DNA from: CAZLKT01 sp964560205
GTDB lineage: Bacteria > Pseudomonadota > Alphaproteobacteria > Holosporales > Holosporaceae
Direction of reading: 5' to 3'
Assembly (NCBI GenBank): GCA_964560205.1
Contig: CAZLKT010000022.1
Location: 1 to 7,449, forward strand
Length of the DNA stretch: 7,449 nt
A model generated the notes under the pieces. It did not search any database. It had not been told where the DNA came from and worked only from the letters and a program-made list of their open reading frames with translations. Both the position numbers and the translations under genes were made by a program. Positions within the stretch are counted from its first letter, which is position 1. Each line of letters starts with the position of its first letter. Shown here piece after piece: positions 1-6,097 of this stretch.

Positions 1-48
1 GATATCTTTTATTATTTCCCATTGATCATCTCTTAAATCGTATAACAT
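1..48 (-). CDS. IS5-family-like transposase, N-terminal fragment (runs off the window)
   Basis: Sixteen codons read leftward from an ATG at 48-46 to the window edge, giving MLYDLRDDQWEIIKDI. The pattern (Y/L)-D-L-x-D-x-Q-W-E-x-I is the usual N-terminal opening of IS5-family (IS427/IS1031-type) DDE transposases, where it precedes a Leu-Pro pair and the catalytic domain, both of which would lie outside this window. A G-rich Shine-Dalgarno stretch (AAGGGGGG, about 61-54) sits six bases upstream, and a near-consensus promoter lies further up. The family call rests on a short peptide, so it is likely but not certain. Whether the element is intact cannot be judged here. Confidence 0.72.
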   Translation of the reverse strand, partial: MLYDLRDDQWEIIKDI

Positions 49-75
49 TCTAACCCCCCTTCTTGGTGCTAAAAT

Positions 76-103
76 ATTATAACACAAAAATAATAAATGT
101 CGA
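76..103 (-). promoter_or_regulatory. Sigma70-type promoter for the transposase
   Basis: On the minus strand a perfect TATAAT (81-76) is preceded, after a 16-base spacer, by TCGACA (103-98), five of six matches to TTGACA. It points leftward, with the -10 ending 27 bases before the transposase ATG. The -35 overlaps a GTCGAC palindrome (99-104). It is the best promoter match I found in the window, and it lies inside the presumed insertion-sequence end. Confidence 0.65.
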
Positions 104-109
104 CACTAC

Positions 110-661
110 CTAGGGCTTTTTCTTCTCTATGGGTGGAGCTGGGACCTCTTCAATCTCTTTGAAATAATCTTCTATTTTGAAACCCTCATATGAGTCACCA
201 TATTTTTTGTCAAAACTCTCCCAATACTTCTCGTCCTCAGGATCAGATTTTTCTGCCGCTGCTTTGGTCACAAATGCCTCTTCTTTAGAGAGGGGTTTCG
301 GTCTTTCTGCAGAGAGATTATTCACATATTTCTCTGTTTTTAAGCTTTCTACTGATGATGAAGCTGTCTTTGTTTCTGGTACTTCTGTAACTGCTGGAGT
401 TGTCCCTTTTTTTGATAGAGTGCTGCTGTCTGCTTGTGTGCTTCTTCTTGTTTTTGTGCTTATATTTCCTGGTGATATTCTCCCTTTTTTCCTTTGTGGT
501 GAGCCCCATCTCTTGGGAGGCTTTTTATTTCGCCTTGTCCCCCCTGTTTTTTTCACTTTTTTGATGGTGGATGTGCGGCGTTTTTTCCCCCCACTGTGAA
601 GTTCATGGAGAGAGAAGGTTACGGAAAGTAAAAGAAATGAAAATAAAATAAGTTTTCGCAT
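110..661 (-). CDS. Hypothetical exported protein with basic and acidic halves
   Basis: A 183-residue protein I do not recognise. Residues 1-18 form a clear signal peptide: MRK, then a hydrophobic run LILFSFLLLSVTFSL. This argues for export and for the ATG at 661, although no good Shine-Dalgarno sequence precedes it. The mature part is low in hydrophobicity and probably largely disordered. Residues 26-73 contain 21 Lys/Arg and no Asp/Glu. Residues 74-108 are rich in Ser, Thr, Lys and Val. Residues about 127-176 are acidic with aromatic spots (YWESF, YGDSYEGF, YFKEIEE), followed by a Pro/Lys tail. The gene follows comF in the same direction after a 54-base AT-rich gap. Its stop codon TAG coincides with the presumed edge of the insertion sequence, so the C-terminus may be truncated. 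An overlapping rightward open frame (177-599) lacks comparable protein features. No function is assigned. Confidence 0.62.
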   Translation of the reverse strand: MRKLILFSFLLLSVTFSLHELHSGGKKRRTSTIKKVKKTGGTRRNKKPPKRWGSPQRKKGRISPGNISTKTRRSTQADSSTLSKKGTTPAVTEVPETKTASSSVESLKTEKYVNNLSAERPKPLSKEEAFVTKAAAEKSDPEDEKYWESFDKKYGDSYEGFKIEDYFKEIEEVPAPPIEKKKP

Positions 662-687
662 ATGAATATAAAGTCATTTTTTTTATT

Positions 688-693
688 ATTATA
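688..693 (-). promoter_or_regulatory. Possible -10 element for the hypothetical exported protein
   Basis: A TATAAT hexamer reads leftward at 693-688, 26 bases before the ATG at 661, within a very AT-rich stretch. No convincing -35 hexamer is found 16-18 bases upstream. In such AT-rich DNA a TATAAT can arise by chance. The gene could equally be read through from comF, as I see no strong terminator between them. Confidence 0.3.
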
Positions 694-715
694 TATATAA
701 AGTAACTAAAAATAG

Positions 716-1417
716 TTAATTTCTGCCTCTTGTCATGGCAACGCTTAGGGCGCCCACATATACTGCTCCCGCAGAACGAAGGGCCTTGGCACAAGCATTG
801 AGGGTGGCACCCGTGGTGCAGACGTCATCAATGAGCAAAATGCGTTTTCCGTGAACCTTCCCGGGGGTGGCGACAAAAGCCCTCTCGACGTTGAGCTTCC
901 TCTGGGAAAACGATCTGTTTCCTTGGGAGGGTGTATATTTTATGCGACGCAATCCTTGGAAGGAGGTGTCTTTTTGGCAGGCTTTTCCTAGTCCCCGTGC
1001 AATGAGAGCAGACTGGTTGAAAAAACGATATGCAATTCTTCGCCAATGGAGGGGTACAGGCACAATAAGATCAATGTGTGAAAACTCTTTCTCCACAAGG
1101 TGGGTAAGCCAGGAGACAAAAAATGGCACCCAACACAAGTCTCTTCCATGCTTGAGACCAAGAATCATGCGTCGTCCCAACCCGGAGTAGTACATGATAC
1201 TTCGGTGCTTATGAAAAGCTGGAGGATGTATGGCGCAGCGTCTGCAGCTCATATCAGGGGGGCCACAGAGATCAAAAGGGGTTCCACATATGATACAGCA
1301 GGGGCCTGTAATGAAAGAGATGTGCTTCCAACAGGTGGCGCAGAAGCCATTCCATTGGCATACGGTAAGACACCCAGGACACAAAAAAGGAAAAATGAGG
1401 GTGAGAGGAAAAATCAT
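716..1417 (-). CDS. comF: ComF family protein (zinc ribbon plus phosphoribosyltransferase domain)
   Basis: A 233-residue ComF-family protein of normal length. The N-terminus has the cysteine pairs of a double zinc ribbon: C13xxC16, C26xxC29, C41xxC44 and C58xxC61. It is followed by the family segments LKHGRD (88-93), IVPVPLHWRR (118-127) and FNQSALIAR (133-141). The type I phosphoribosyltransferase PRPP loop, ILLIDDVCTTGAT, lies at about 193-205. In naturally competent bacteria ComF acts in the cytoplasm in DNA uptake, probably at the translocation step. Many non-competent bacteria keep it, and its substrate is unsettled. The ATG start overlaps the folD stop as ATGA (1417-1414) and has no Shine-Dalgarno site, so translation probably depends on reinitiation after folD. 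Cytoplasmic location is inferred from the lack of a signal peptide. Confidence 0.93.
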   Translation of the reverse strand: MIFPLTLIFPFLCPGCLTVCQWNGFCATCWKHISFITGPCCIICGTPFDLCGPPDMSCRRCAIHPPAFHKHRSIMYYSGLGRRMILGLKHGRDLCWVPFFVSWLTHLVEKEFSHIDLIVPVPLHWRRIAYRFFNQSALIARGLGKACQKDTSFQGLRRIKYTPSQGNRSFSQRKLNVERAFVATPGKVHGKRILLIDDVCTTGATLNACAKALRSAGAVYVGALSVAMTRGRN

Positions 1418-2322
1418 GAAATGGGATCGTTGTGATGAAGCATGAGAGAAAAAAGCTCCTCATCCTCCCAAGGCTCTCCTTTTTGATAAAAGGCAGCCTT
1501 CAGAGTATTCCACATAAGGCTTCGGACTGTCATGGGACCGATGCCCCCCGGTACAGGAGTAATGGCGCAAGCTTTGTGAGCAGCATCTGGATGTACATCA
1601 CCTACAATCTTCTGGTCTCGTCTATTAATGCCAATATCAAGGATGATGGCGTGCGGGGAAATATGCTTTGAGGTTAAAAGATGTGGCTGTCCTGCACATA
1701 CGCAAATGATGTCAGCTTTTTGTGTAAGCTCTGGAAGATTTTTTGTATATCGATGAGCAATGGTGATGGTGCTGTTTTTTTGGAGCAGCAAGTGGGCTAA
1801 TGGAAGACCCACGAGGTGAGAGCGGCCAATGATAACGCTGTTTTTTCCTTTGAGCGAAATGGCGTAATACTTTAAAAGAGCCATACATCCTAGGGGCGTA
1901 CATGGCGTGAATGGGCTTTTTTGTGTGGGATGGATGCCATCCACATCTTTGTGCACGGCAATGGCTTGTAAATATGTCTTGGAGATATGGGGCTGTGGTA
2001 TGGGAAGCTGGAAAATCATTCCGTGGATATTGGGGGTGTGGTTCCACTGTTCTATGGTGTGAAAAATCTCCTGTGGATCAGTATCTGTTACAAAAACTTT
2101 TTCATAAAAGGTAAACCCCAGCTTCTCTGCCATGGCCCTCTTTCTTTGCACATAAATAAGGCTGGCAGGATCATCGCCAATGCGCAAAATCCCTAAACCC
2201 ACAGTGCTCCCCCCATATTTTTCTTGATAAAAAAGATGCTTCTCCTTGCAGATCTTCTCTAACAGGCGTGCGGGAGGCAAACCTCTCAACCAATGGGGGG
2301 GGACAGAAGTCATAAGATCCAC
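1414..2322 (-). CDS. folD: Bifunctional methylenetetrahydrofolate dehydrogenase / methenyltetrahydrofolate cyclohydrolase FolD
   Basis: A 302-residue cytoplasmic enzyme that interconverts 5,10-methylene-, methenyl- and 10-formyl-tetrahydrofolate with NADP(H), supplying one-carbon units for purine and formyl-Met synthesis. Family motifs appear in order: SLIYVQRK with Tyr57 and catalytic Lys61 (E. coli Tyr52/Lys56), QLPIP (105-109, Gln105), KDVDGIHP (125-132, Asp126), PCTPLGC (140-146), the nucleotide-binding GRSHLVGLP (166-174) and PVPGGIGPMT (256-265). All catalytic residues are present. The start is a GTG at 2322, preceded by AGAGAAAGG and a five-base spacer. An in-frame stop at 2358-2356 rules out a much longer protein. 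The next ATG, at 2313, has a poorer ribosome site. The C-terminus carries about 20 residues beyond the usual end, with an acidic WEDEE patch. The gene follows mutL by 72 bases and overlaps comF by 4. Confidence 0.97.
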   Translation of the reverse strand: MDLMTSVPPHWLRGLPPARLLEKICKEKHLFYQEKYGGSTVGLGILRIGDDPASLIYVQRKRAMAEKLGFTFYEKVFVTDTDPQEIFHTIEQWNHTPNIHGMIFQLPIPQPHISKTYLQAIAVHKDVDGIHPTQKSPFTPCTPLGCMALLKYYAISLKGKNSVIIGRSHLVGLPLAHLLLQKNSTITIAHRYTKNLPELTQKADIICVCAGQPHLLTSKHISPHAIILDIGINRRDQKIVGDVHPDAAHKACAITPVPGGIGPMTVRSLMWNTLKAAFYQKGEPWEDEELFSLMLHHNDPIS

Positions 2323-2394
2323 AGGCGCCTTTCTCTGTACACCAGGATATTCTTCTCATAAGAGATCTTCAAGAGCATATGAGGAAAGAACTTC

Positions 2395-4236
2395 CTACCG
2401 TCGATGAAAAAGTCGCCCCATGTCTTCCACAGATATAACACAATATACTGGACGTCCGTGGTTGCATTGTGCAATATGAGGAGTTTTCTCCATGGTGCGA
2501 AGAAGCACATTCATCTCTTCCAGGGAAAGCTTTTTTCCAAGCCAAATACTTTTCTTGCATCCCCACTCCCCCAAAAGCTGGTTACGCAAAACCTCTATGA
2601 AATTTTCAGCAGTGAGCATGCCTTCTTCCTGATGGAGCACTGCGAGGACATGTCGGAATAGAAACAAAGGGTCGTGCATTTTAAAAATTTCTGGTATGGC
2701 GTGAAGGGTGCACACCTCTTCAGAGGAAACAGTATAGGAAAATCCGTATTTTTTCAGGGACTCTCCGTGAAGGTGGAGGGTTGTATGTTCACTTTCGGTG
2801 AGGGGAAAGCTGAGGGAGAGCAAAAATGGTTGGATCACTCCAATATTTTGCCCCCACTCTTTTTTCAATTTCTCCAGCAAAATACGTTCGTGGGCCGCAT
2901 GGGGATCAATGAGAATAAGCCCCATGGCTGATTGTGCCACAATATAGGCATTCTGAATTTGCCCAAGAGCGTGCCCAAAGTCCATGGCAGGTTCTTTGGG
3001 AGAAAAAGGGATCTTCTCGTGATGTTTTACGAAGGAAAGTGATGGATGTACAGAGGGTTTTTCTGTGACAGTTTTTTCCATGAGTGGGATGGAAAGTACG
3101 GGAGACTCTGTTTCATGAAGAGAAAATGATGTGGGTGACGATACATCCCTTTGCCTATCATGAAAAGACTGCGTAGGGTAAATAATTTCAGAGGTGGTAT
3201 AGTGTTTGATGGGCTCAAGGATTTTTGGTGATAGGGGGATCACTTTATGACTGTGGAGAAAAAGGGCTTGCTTTAATGCGTGTAAAACGAACTGCCTCAC
3301 GTGGGCGGTATCACGAAAGCGCACCTCAGTTTTTGCGGGGTGTACATTCACATCCACATCCTCTGGTGGAACCGTGATGAAAAGTACAGCCACGGGGAAT
3401 CGATCCTTAGGAACAGTATCCATGAAGGCCATGCGCAAACAGTGTTGTAAAATTTTATCCCTCACTGGTCGATGGTTCACATAAAAAAACTGTTTATCGG
3501 AGGTGGAGCGATTAAAGGTGGGGATGCCCACATATCCTTCTATCTTATATCCGTCTTTTTCTTCTGAAAGAAAAAAGGAGTTTTGTAAGAAATCTTCTCC
3601 CAGCACGGAGAGAAGCCGATTTTCTTGGGAACCAGCTGTATATATTTTTTCTCGTTTGTCTCCTTTCACGATGATGTGCACGTGGGGATGCATCAACGAA
3701 ATCTTTTCTATAACATCGAGAATGTGTTGAGACTCTACCGTTGGTGTCCGGAGGAATTTCAACCGTGCCGGTGTTGCATAAAAAAGGTCCTTTACCTGAA
3801 TACGCGTGCCCTGGAAAAGCGAAACAGGATATGGTGGAATTTTGCTCTCTCCTTCCACCACAAGGCACCATCCGCTGGACTCATGAGCTTGGCCTGTTTC
3901 TATGTGTACCCGTGCAATGGAACTTATGGCAGCCAGTGCTTCCCCTCGAAAACCAAAGTGTTGGATATTCCATAAGTCCGACGAGGGAAGCTTTGATGTT
4001 GTATGACGCTGGACCGATAACAGCAAATCCTCCTTTGCCATGCCCACACCATTATCTTCCACTCCTATAAGACTTTGCCCCCCTTGTCGAATGGTGACAG
4101 TAATTTTTGTTGCTTGAGCATCTAATGCATTTTCCACAAGCTCCTTCACCACTGAGGCAGGGCGTTCCACCACTTCTCCTGCAGCAATTTGATTGATGAG
4201 TTCTTGCTCTAAATATCTGATGATATTTTTATCCAT
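2395..4236 (-). CDS. mutL: DNA mismatch repair protein MutL
   Basis: A full-length, 613-residue GHKL-ATPase that couples MutS mismatch recognition to strand nicking and excision. The N-terminal ATPase has NQIAAGEVVERPASVVKELV with Glu32 and Asn36 (E. coli Glu29/Asn33), DNGVGM (61-66), TTSK (79-82) and GFRGEALAAI (95-104). NVHPAKTEVRF (297-307) closes the transducer domain. A poorly conserved Ser/Pro/His-rich linker spans about 330-420. The C-terminal dimerisation domain has DPHAAHERILLE (444-455), matching the metal-binding endonuclease pattern DQHA(x)2E(x)4E apart from Gln to Pro. It also has GCK (559-561), CNHGRP (591-596) and a final FHR (610-612), the other motifs of nicking-type MutL. 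A MutH-independent endonuclease is therefore likely. The start at 4236 fits the family, since NQIAAGE falls at residues 15-21, but its A-rich leader lacks a clear Shine-Dalgarno site. It is the first gene of the leftward run. Confidence 0.97.
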   Translation of the reverse strand: MDKNIIRYLEQELINQIAAGEVVERPASVVKELVENALDAQATKITVTIRQGGQSLIGVEDNGVGMAKEDLLLSVQRHTTSKLPSSDLWNIQHFGFRGEALAAISSIARVHIETGQAHESSGWCLVVEGESKIPPYPVSLFQGTRIQVKDLFYATPARLKFLRTPTVESQHILDVIEKISLMHPHVHIIVKGDKREKIYTAGSQENRLLSVLGEDFLQNSFFLSEEKDGYKIEGYVGIPTFNRSTSDKQFFYVNHRPVRDKILQHCLRMAFMDTVPKDRFPVAVLFITVPPEDVDVNVHPAKTEVRFRDTAHVRQFVLHALKQALFLHSHKVIPLSPKILEPIKHYTTSEIIYPTQSFHDRQRDVSSPTSFSLHETESPVLSIPLMEKTVTEKPSVHPSLSFVKHHEKIPFSPKEPAMDFGHALGQIQNAYIVAQSAMGLILIDPHAAHERILLEKLKKEWGQNIGVIQPFLLSLSFPLTESEHTTLHLHGESLKKYGFSYTVSSEEVCTLHAIPEIFKMHDPLFLFRHVLAVLHQEEGMLTAENFIEVLRNQLLGEWGCKKSIWLGKKLSLEEMNVLLRTMEKTPHIAQCNHGRPVYCVISVEDMGRLFHRR

Positions 4237-4269
4237 TTTTTTTTAGCTTTTTGAAAAAGATTTAAGATC

Positions 4270-4278
4270 ATTCTATCA
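4270..4278 (-). promoter_or_regulatory. Likely extended -10 promoter for mutL-folD-comF
   Basis: The minus strand reads TGATAGAAT at 4278-4270, an extended -10 (TGn followed by TAGAAT, five of six). It lies 33 bases before the mutL ATG. The -35 position 17 bases upstream holds CGAACA (4298-4293), only three of six matches, which is usual for extended -10 promoters. It is the only promoter-like site found ahead of the three-gene run. Confidence 0.45.
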
Positions 4279-4354
4279 CAGAAAAAAAATCTTGTTCGCT
4301 CCACAGTTTTTTTCAAGAAAAATTTTACGTTTTAGAACTACTATTGGAGGGAAA

Positions 4355-4367
4355 ATTCTTTTAGAAT
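4355..4367 (+). promoter_or_regulatory. Possible -10 / small inverted repeat upstream of the thioredoxin-like gene
   Basis: TAGAAT at 4362-4367 sits 31 bases before the ATG at 4399 and could be a -10, but no -35 match lies at the right distance and no TG extension is present. The same bases form the right arm of a perfect inverted repeat, ATTCT-TTT-AGAAT (4355-4367), which could bind a small dimeric regulator or be chance in AT-rich DNA. Confidence 0.35.
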
Positions 4368-4387
4368 GAAAGATGTATTCACCATCT

Positions 4388-4393
4388 GAGGAG
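4388..4393 (+). promoter_or_regulatory. Strong Shine-Dalgarno site of the thioredoxin-like gene
   Basis: GAGGAG followed by a five-base spacer fixes the start at the first of two adjacent ATG codons (4399). It contrasts with the weak or absent sites before mutL, comF and the hypothetical exported gene. Confidence 0.75.
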
Positions 4394-4398
4394 TAATC

Positions 4399-4926
4399 AT
4401 GATGCTAAAAAAGATGAGACACCTATTTTTTATGGTGGCAACCACTTTTTTCTTTTCGTGTGGAGACGTGCGGGGAGATGCTCAAAGTCCCTTGGGGGAA
4501 AACATATATAAAAATGTTGTGTTTGTGGATAGCAGTGGCGCTGAACACACCATACAAAAAAAGTTTCCTGGAAAAAATGTTTTAGTGGTGGCCTATGCCA
4601 TATGGTGCAAATTTTGCCAGGATGAAATCCCTTTTCTGAAAAATCTCCAGGAGAAAATGGGTGATAATTTGGAGATCGTTGTCATTAATATCGATGCCAG
4701 CAATCCTGTGCAGGGAAGAGATGATGCAGAGAAGCCTGTAATTTATAGCAGTACCACCCAGAACAGTCTGCAAGAGGCTATGGATAAAAATGGTATTTCT
4801 GGCATTCCCGCCGCATTTCTCTTTACAAAAGATGGCGAGCTTGTGCTCATGGAAACAGGGCTGAAGGAATGGGATTCAGAAAAAAGCATTGAAGAATTAA
4901 AGGAAAAGCTTAATATAGCAGGGTAA
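4399..4926 (+). CDS. Exported thioredoxin-fold protein (TlpA/ResA-like)
   Basis: A 175-residue protein of the size usual for TlpA/ResA thiol-disulfide oxidoreductases. The N-terminus (MMLKKMRH, then hydrophobic LFFMVATTFFF) is an export signal. Cys21 follows FFS, so it could be lipidated, but the -3 and -2 residues do not match a standard lipobox. The thioredoxin fold shows VLVVAYAIWCKFCQDEIPFL, with the redox pair Cys70-Lys-Phe-Cys73, then EIVVINID (92-99) and the cis-proline loop GIP (135-137) leading into AAFLFTKDGELV. Both cysteines and the cis-Pro are intact, so periplasmic or membrane-tethered redox activity is likely. The Lys-Phe dipeptide differs from the Pro-Pro or Ala-Pro common in the family, which should alter its redox potential. 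It heads the rightward run, 31 bases before the efflux adaptor. Possible roles are cytochrome c maturation, reduction of a periplasmic partner, or protection of the pump; none is shown by the sequence. Confidence 0.87.
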   Translation: MMLKKMRHLFFMVATTFFFSCGDVRGDAQSPLGENIYKNVVFVDSSGAEHTIQKKFPGKNVLVVAYAIWCKFCQDEIPFLKNLQEKMGDNLEIVVINIDASNPVQGRDDAEKPVIYSSTTQNSLQEAMDKNGISGIPAAFLFTKDGELVLMETGLKEWDSEKSIEELKEKLNIAG

Positions 4927-4957
4927 GGTCTTTTTATAAATTTTTTTGGGTGACTGT

Positions 4958-6097
4958 ATGAAAAAATTTTTGGATGCTCTTCGTGGCAGGAATATGCATG
5001 TTGGTATCATCATCTTCCTGATTTTCTTTAATGTGGTTGTGCTCATTGTGACGTGGCCGTATGTGCGTACCCAGATTTTTCGGTGGGGACAGGATACTGT
5101 GCATAGAGCAGAGGGTCCCAAAAATGTAGAAGTGGAGACAGTTGTCCGAAAAAATATGGAAAGTCGTGTGGTGGTCAATGGTATTGTTCGCGCAAGAGAT
5201 TCCGTGGATATCGTCAGTGAAGTCAGTGGACGTGTGAAGTCCGTTCATTTTCAACAGGGCGATATTGTGAAAAAGGGTCAGCTTTTGATTCAATTGGATG
5301 ATGATCAAGCGAGGGCAGAACTTCTGGAGGCTCAGGCCCACGAAAAGCAAACCCAATCAGTGTACTGGCGCAGGGAGCAGCTTTTTAATAAGAAGCATGT
5401 GCAGACAGGCCGAGGATACGGATCCAAGGCGGATATGGAGGAAGCAAAAGCAAAGTGGGATATGAGTAAAGCTGCGGTGCAGAAAGCCCTTGCCCATGTG
5501 AATCAGACACGCATTGTGGCATCTCAAGATGGAAAAATTGGGTTGCATGATATTACCGTTGGATCTTCTGTGAATCCACATCAGGTGATTACTCGTGTGG
5601 TGCGCTCCGATGTCTTTACAGTGGAGATGAGTGTTTCAGAATCAGATGCATCCTTTGTTCACCCAAAGCAAGAGGTGTACGTCAACATTCAAGAGGATGC
5701 AGCACCAGTTTTGGCAGTGGTGGATGCGGTGGAGCCCTATTCTGATCCTGTTTCTCACATGACTCGTGTGCGAGCCCTTATCAGTAACACGACTTCAAAA
5801 CTGAAGGAAGGTCTTTTTGTTCGTGTCACCATTCCTTTAGCTAAAGTGGAGGATGCTTTGGTGGTACCTCATGTGGCAGTAGTGGCGGAAGGCGATCAAG
5901 ATTGTGTATTTGTCTTTGTCAAGGGGAAGGCTGTTATGCGCCCCGTAACTCTCGGTATTAGAGAGGGGAATTTCGTGCAAATTCTCGAGGGTGTGGAAGA
6001 GGGAGAACAGGTTATTACAGACTCACCAGAACATATGGTGGATGGTCTTTCTGTGAACATTGTGAAAGGAGAAGAAATCAAGGGAGAACAAGCATGA
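4958..6097 (+). CDS. RND efflux periplasmic adaptor (membrane fusion protein, AcrA/MexA/HlyD type)
   Basis: A 379-residue adaptor that would bridge the inner-membrane RND pump to an outer-membrane channel. A short basic start (MKKFLDALRGRNMH) precedes one membrane segment (about 15-35), with no lipobox cysteine, so it is probably anchored by an uncleaved helix. Next come the first barrel-sandwich half (about 81-113, SEVSGRVKSVHFQQGDIVKKG), a helical hairpin (about 115-182) with a Gly-rich tip TGRGYGS (150-156), and the second sandwich half (about 184-212, TRIVASQDGKIG). A beta barrel with VEPYSDPVSHMTRVRA and a membrane-proximal domain (about 300-370) complete it. I chose the ATG at 4958, preceded by GGTGA. 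A TTG at 4946 would add only MGDC and lies in a T-tract. The last codons overlap the pump start as ATGA (6094-6097), supporting coupled synthesis. The substrate cannot be read from the sequence. Confidence 0.93.
   Translation: MKKFLDALRGRNMHVGIIIFLIFFNVVVLIVTWPYVRTQIFRWGQDTVHRAEGPKNVEVETVVRKNMESRVVVNGIVRARDSVDIVSEVSGRVKSVHFQQGDIVKKGQLLIQLDDDQARAELLEAQAHEKQTQSVYWRREQLFNKKHVQTGRGYGSKADMEEAKAKWDMSKAAVQKALAHVNQTRIVASQDGKIGLHDITVGSSVNPHQVITRVVRSDVFTVEMSVSESDASFVHPKQEVYVNIQEDAAPVLAVVDAVEPYSDPVSHMTRVRALISNTTSKLKEGLFVRVTIPLAKVEDALVVPHVAVVAEGDQDCVFVFVKGKAVMRPVTLGIREGNFVQILEGVEEGEQVITDSPEHMVDGLSVNIVKGEEIKGEQA
6081..6086 (+). promoter_or_regulatory. Shine-Dalgarno site of the RND pump inside the adaptor gene
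   Basis: AGGGAG lies seven bases before the pump ATG at 6094, within the last codons of the adaptor gene. With the ATGA overlap this suggests that ribosomes can both reinitiate and load afresh, unlike the folD-comF junction, which has no such site. Confidence 0.65.

Larger units (their letters stand above)
1..109 (-). mobile_element. Probable left (5') end of an IS5-type insertion sequence
   Basis: The transposase start at 48 is preceded by about 60 bases containing only its promoter and ribosome binding site, a leader length normal for IS5-family elements. The outer edge is placed at about 109 because CTAG at 110-113 is the kind of target used by some IS5-family groups (YTAR or TA), and because the neighbouring gene's stop codon lies exactly there. 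The terminal inverted repeat cannot be confirmed, since the other end is outside the window. The boundary is therefore an inference. Confidence 0.5.
4237..4398. other. Divergent intergenic regulatory region
   Basis: This 162-base AT-rich region separates the leftward mutL run from the rightward efflux run and must hold promoters for both. It contains the extended -10 for mutL and the weaker TAGAAT ahead of the thioredoxin-like gene. It also has two A/T inverted repeats: CTTTTT-G-AAAAAG (4247-4259) in the mutL leader and TTTTTC-AA-GAAAAA (4309-4322) near the middle. No small open frame with a ribosome site was seen. The repeats may be simple consequences of A/T tracts. Confidence 0.55.

Noticed and set aside
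177..599. Rightward 140-residue open frame opposite the exported-protein gene
   Set aside because: It has no ribosome site or recognisable motif, and its hydrophobic make-up mirrors the Lys-rich codons of the leftward gene, which has a convincing signal peptide.
703..718. TAACTA-AAAA-TAGTTA inverted repeat at the comF stop as a terminator
   Set aside because: The stem is only six A/T-rich pairs and no U-tract follows it in the leftward transcript, so it is unlikely to terminate transcription.
2171..2359. Leftward 62-residue frame spanning the folD start, as a small gene
   Set aside because: It is out of frame with folD, lies mostly inside it and shows no motif; the FolD frame carries all the conserved residues.
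2382..2396. AGGAA-AGAAC-TTCCT inverted repeat after the mutL stop as a terminator
   Set aside because: The five-pair stem is weak and lacks a following T-run in the leftward direction; read-through into folD is more likely.
4459..4464. Definite lipoprotein call for the thioredoxin-like protein at Cys21
   Set aside because: The residues before the cysteine are Phe-Phe-Ser, which do not fit the usual Leu-Ala/Ser-Gly/Ala lipobox, so it is kept only as a possibility.
4946..4957. TTG start adding MGDC to the efflux adaptor
   Set aside because: The TTG lies in a T-tract with no Shine-Dalgarno sequence before it. The ATG at 4958 has GGTGA upstream and gives a normal basic start to the membrane anchor.
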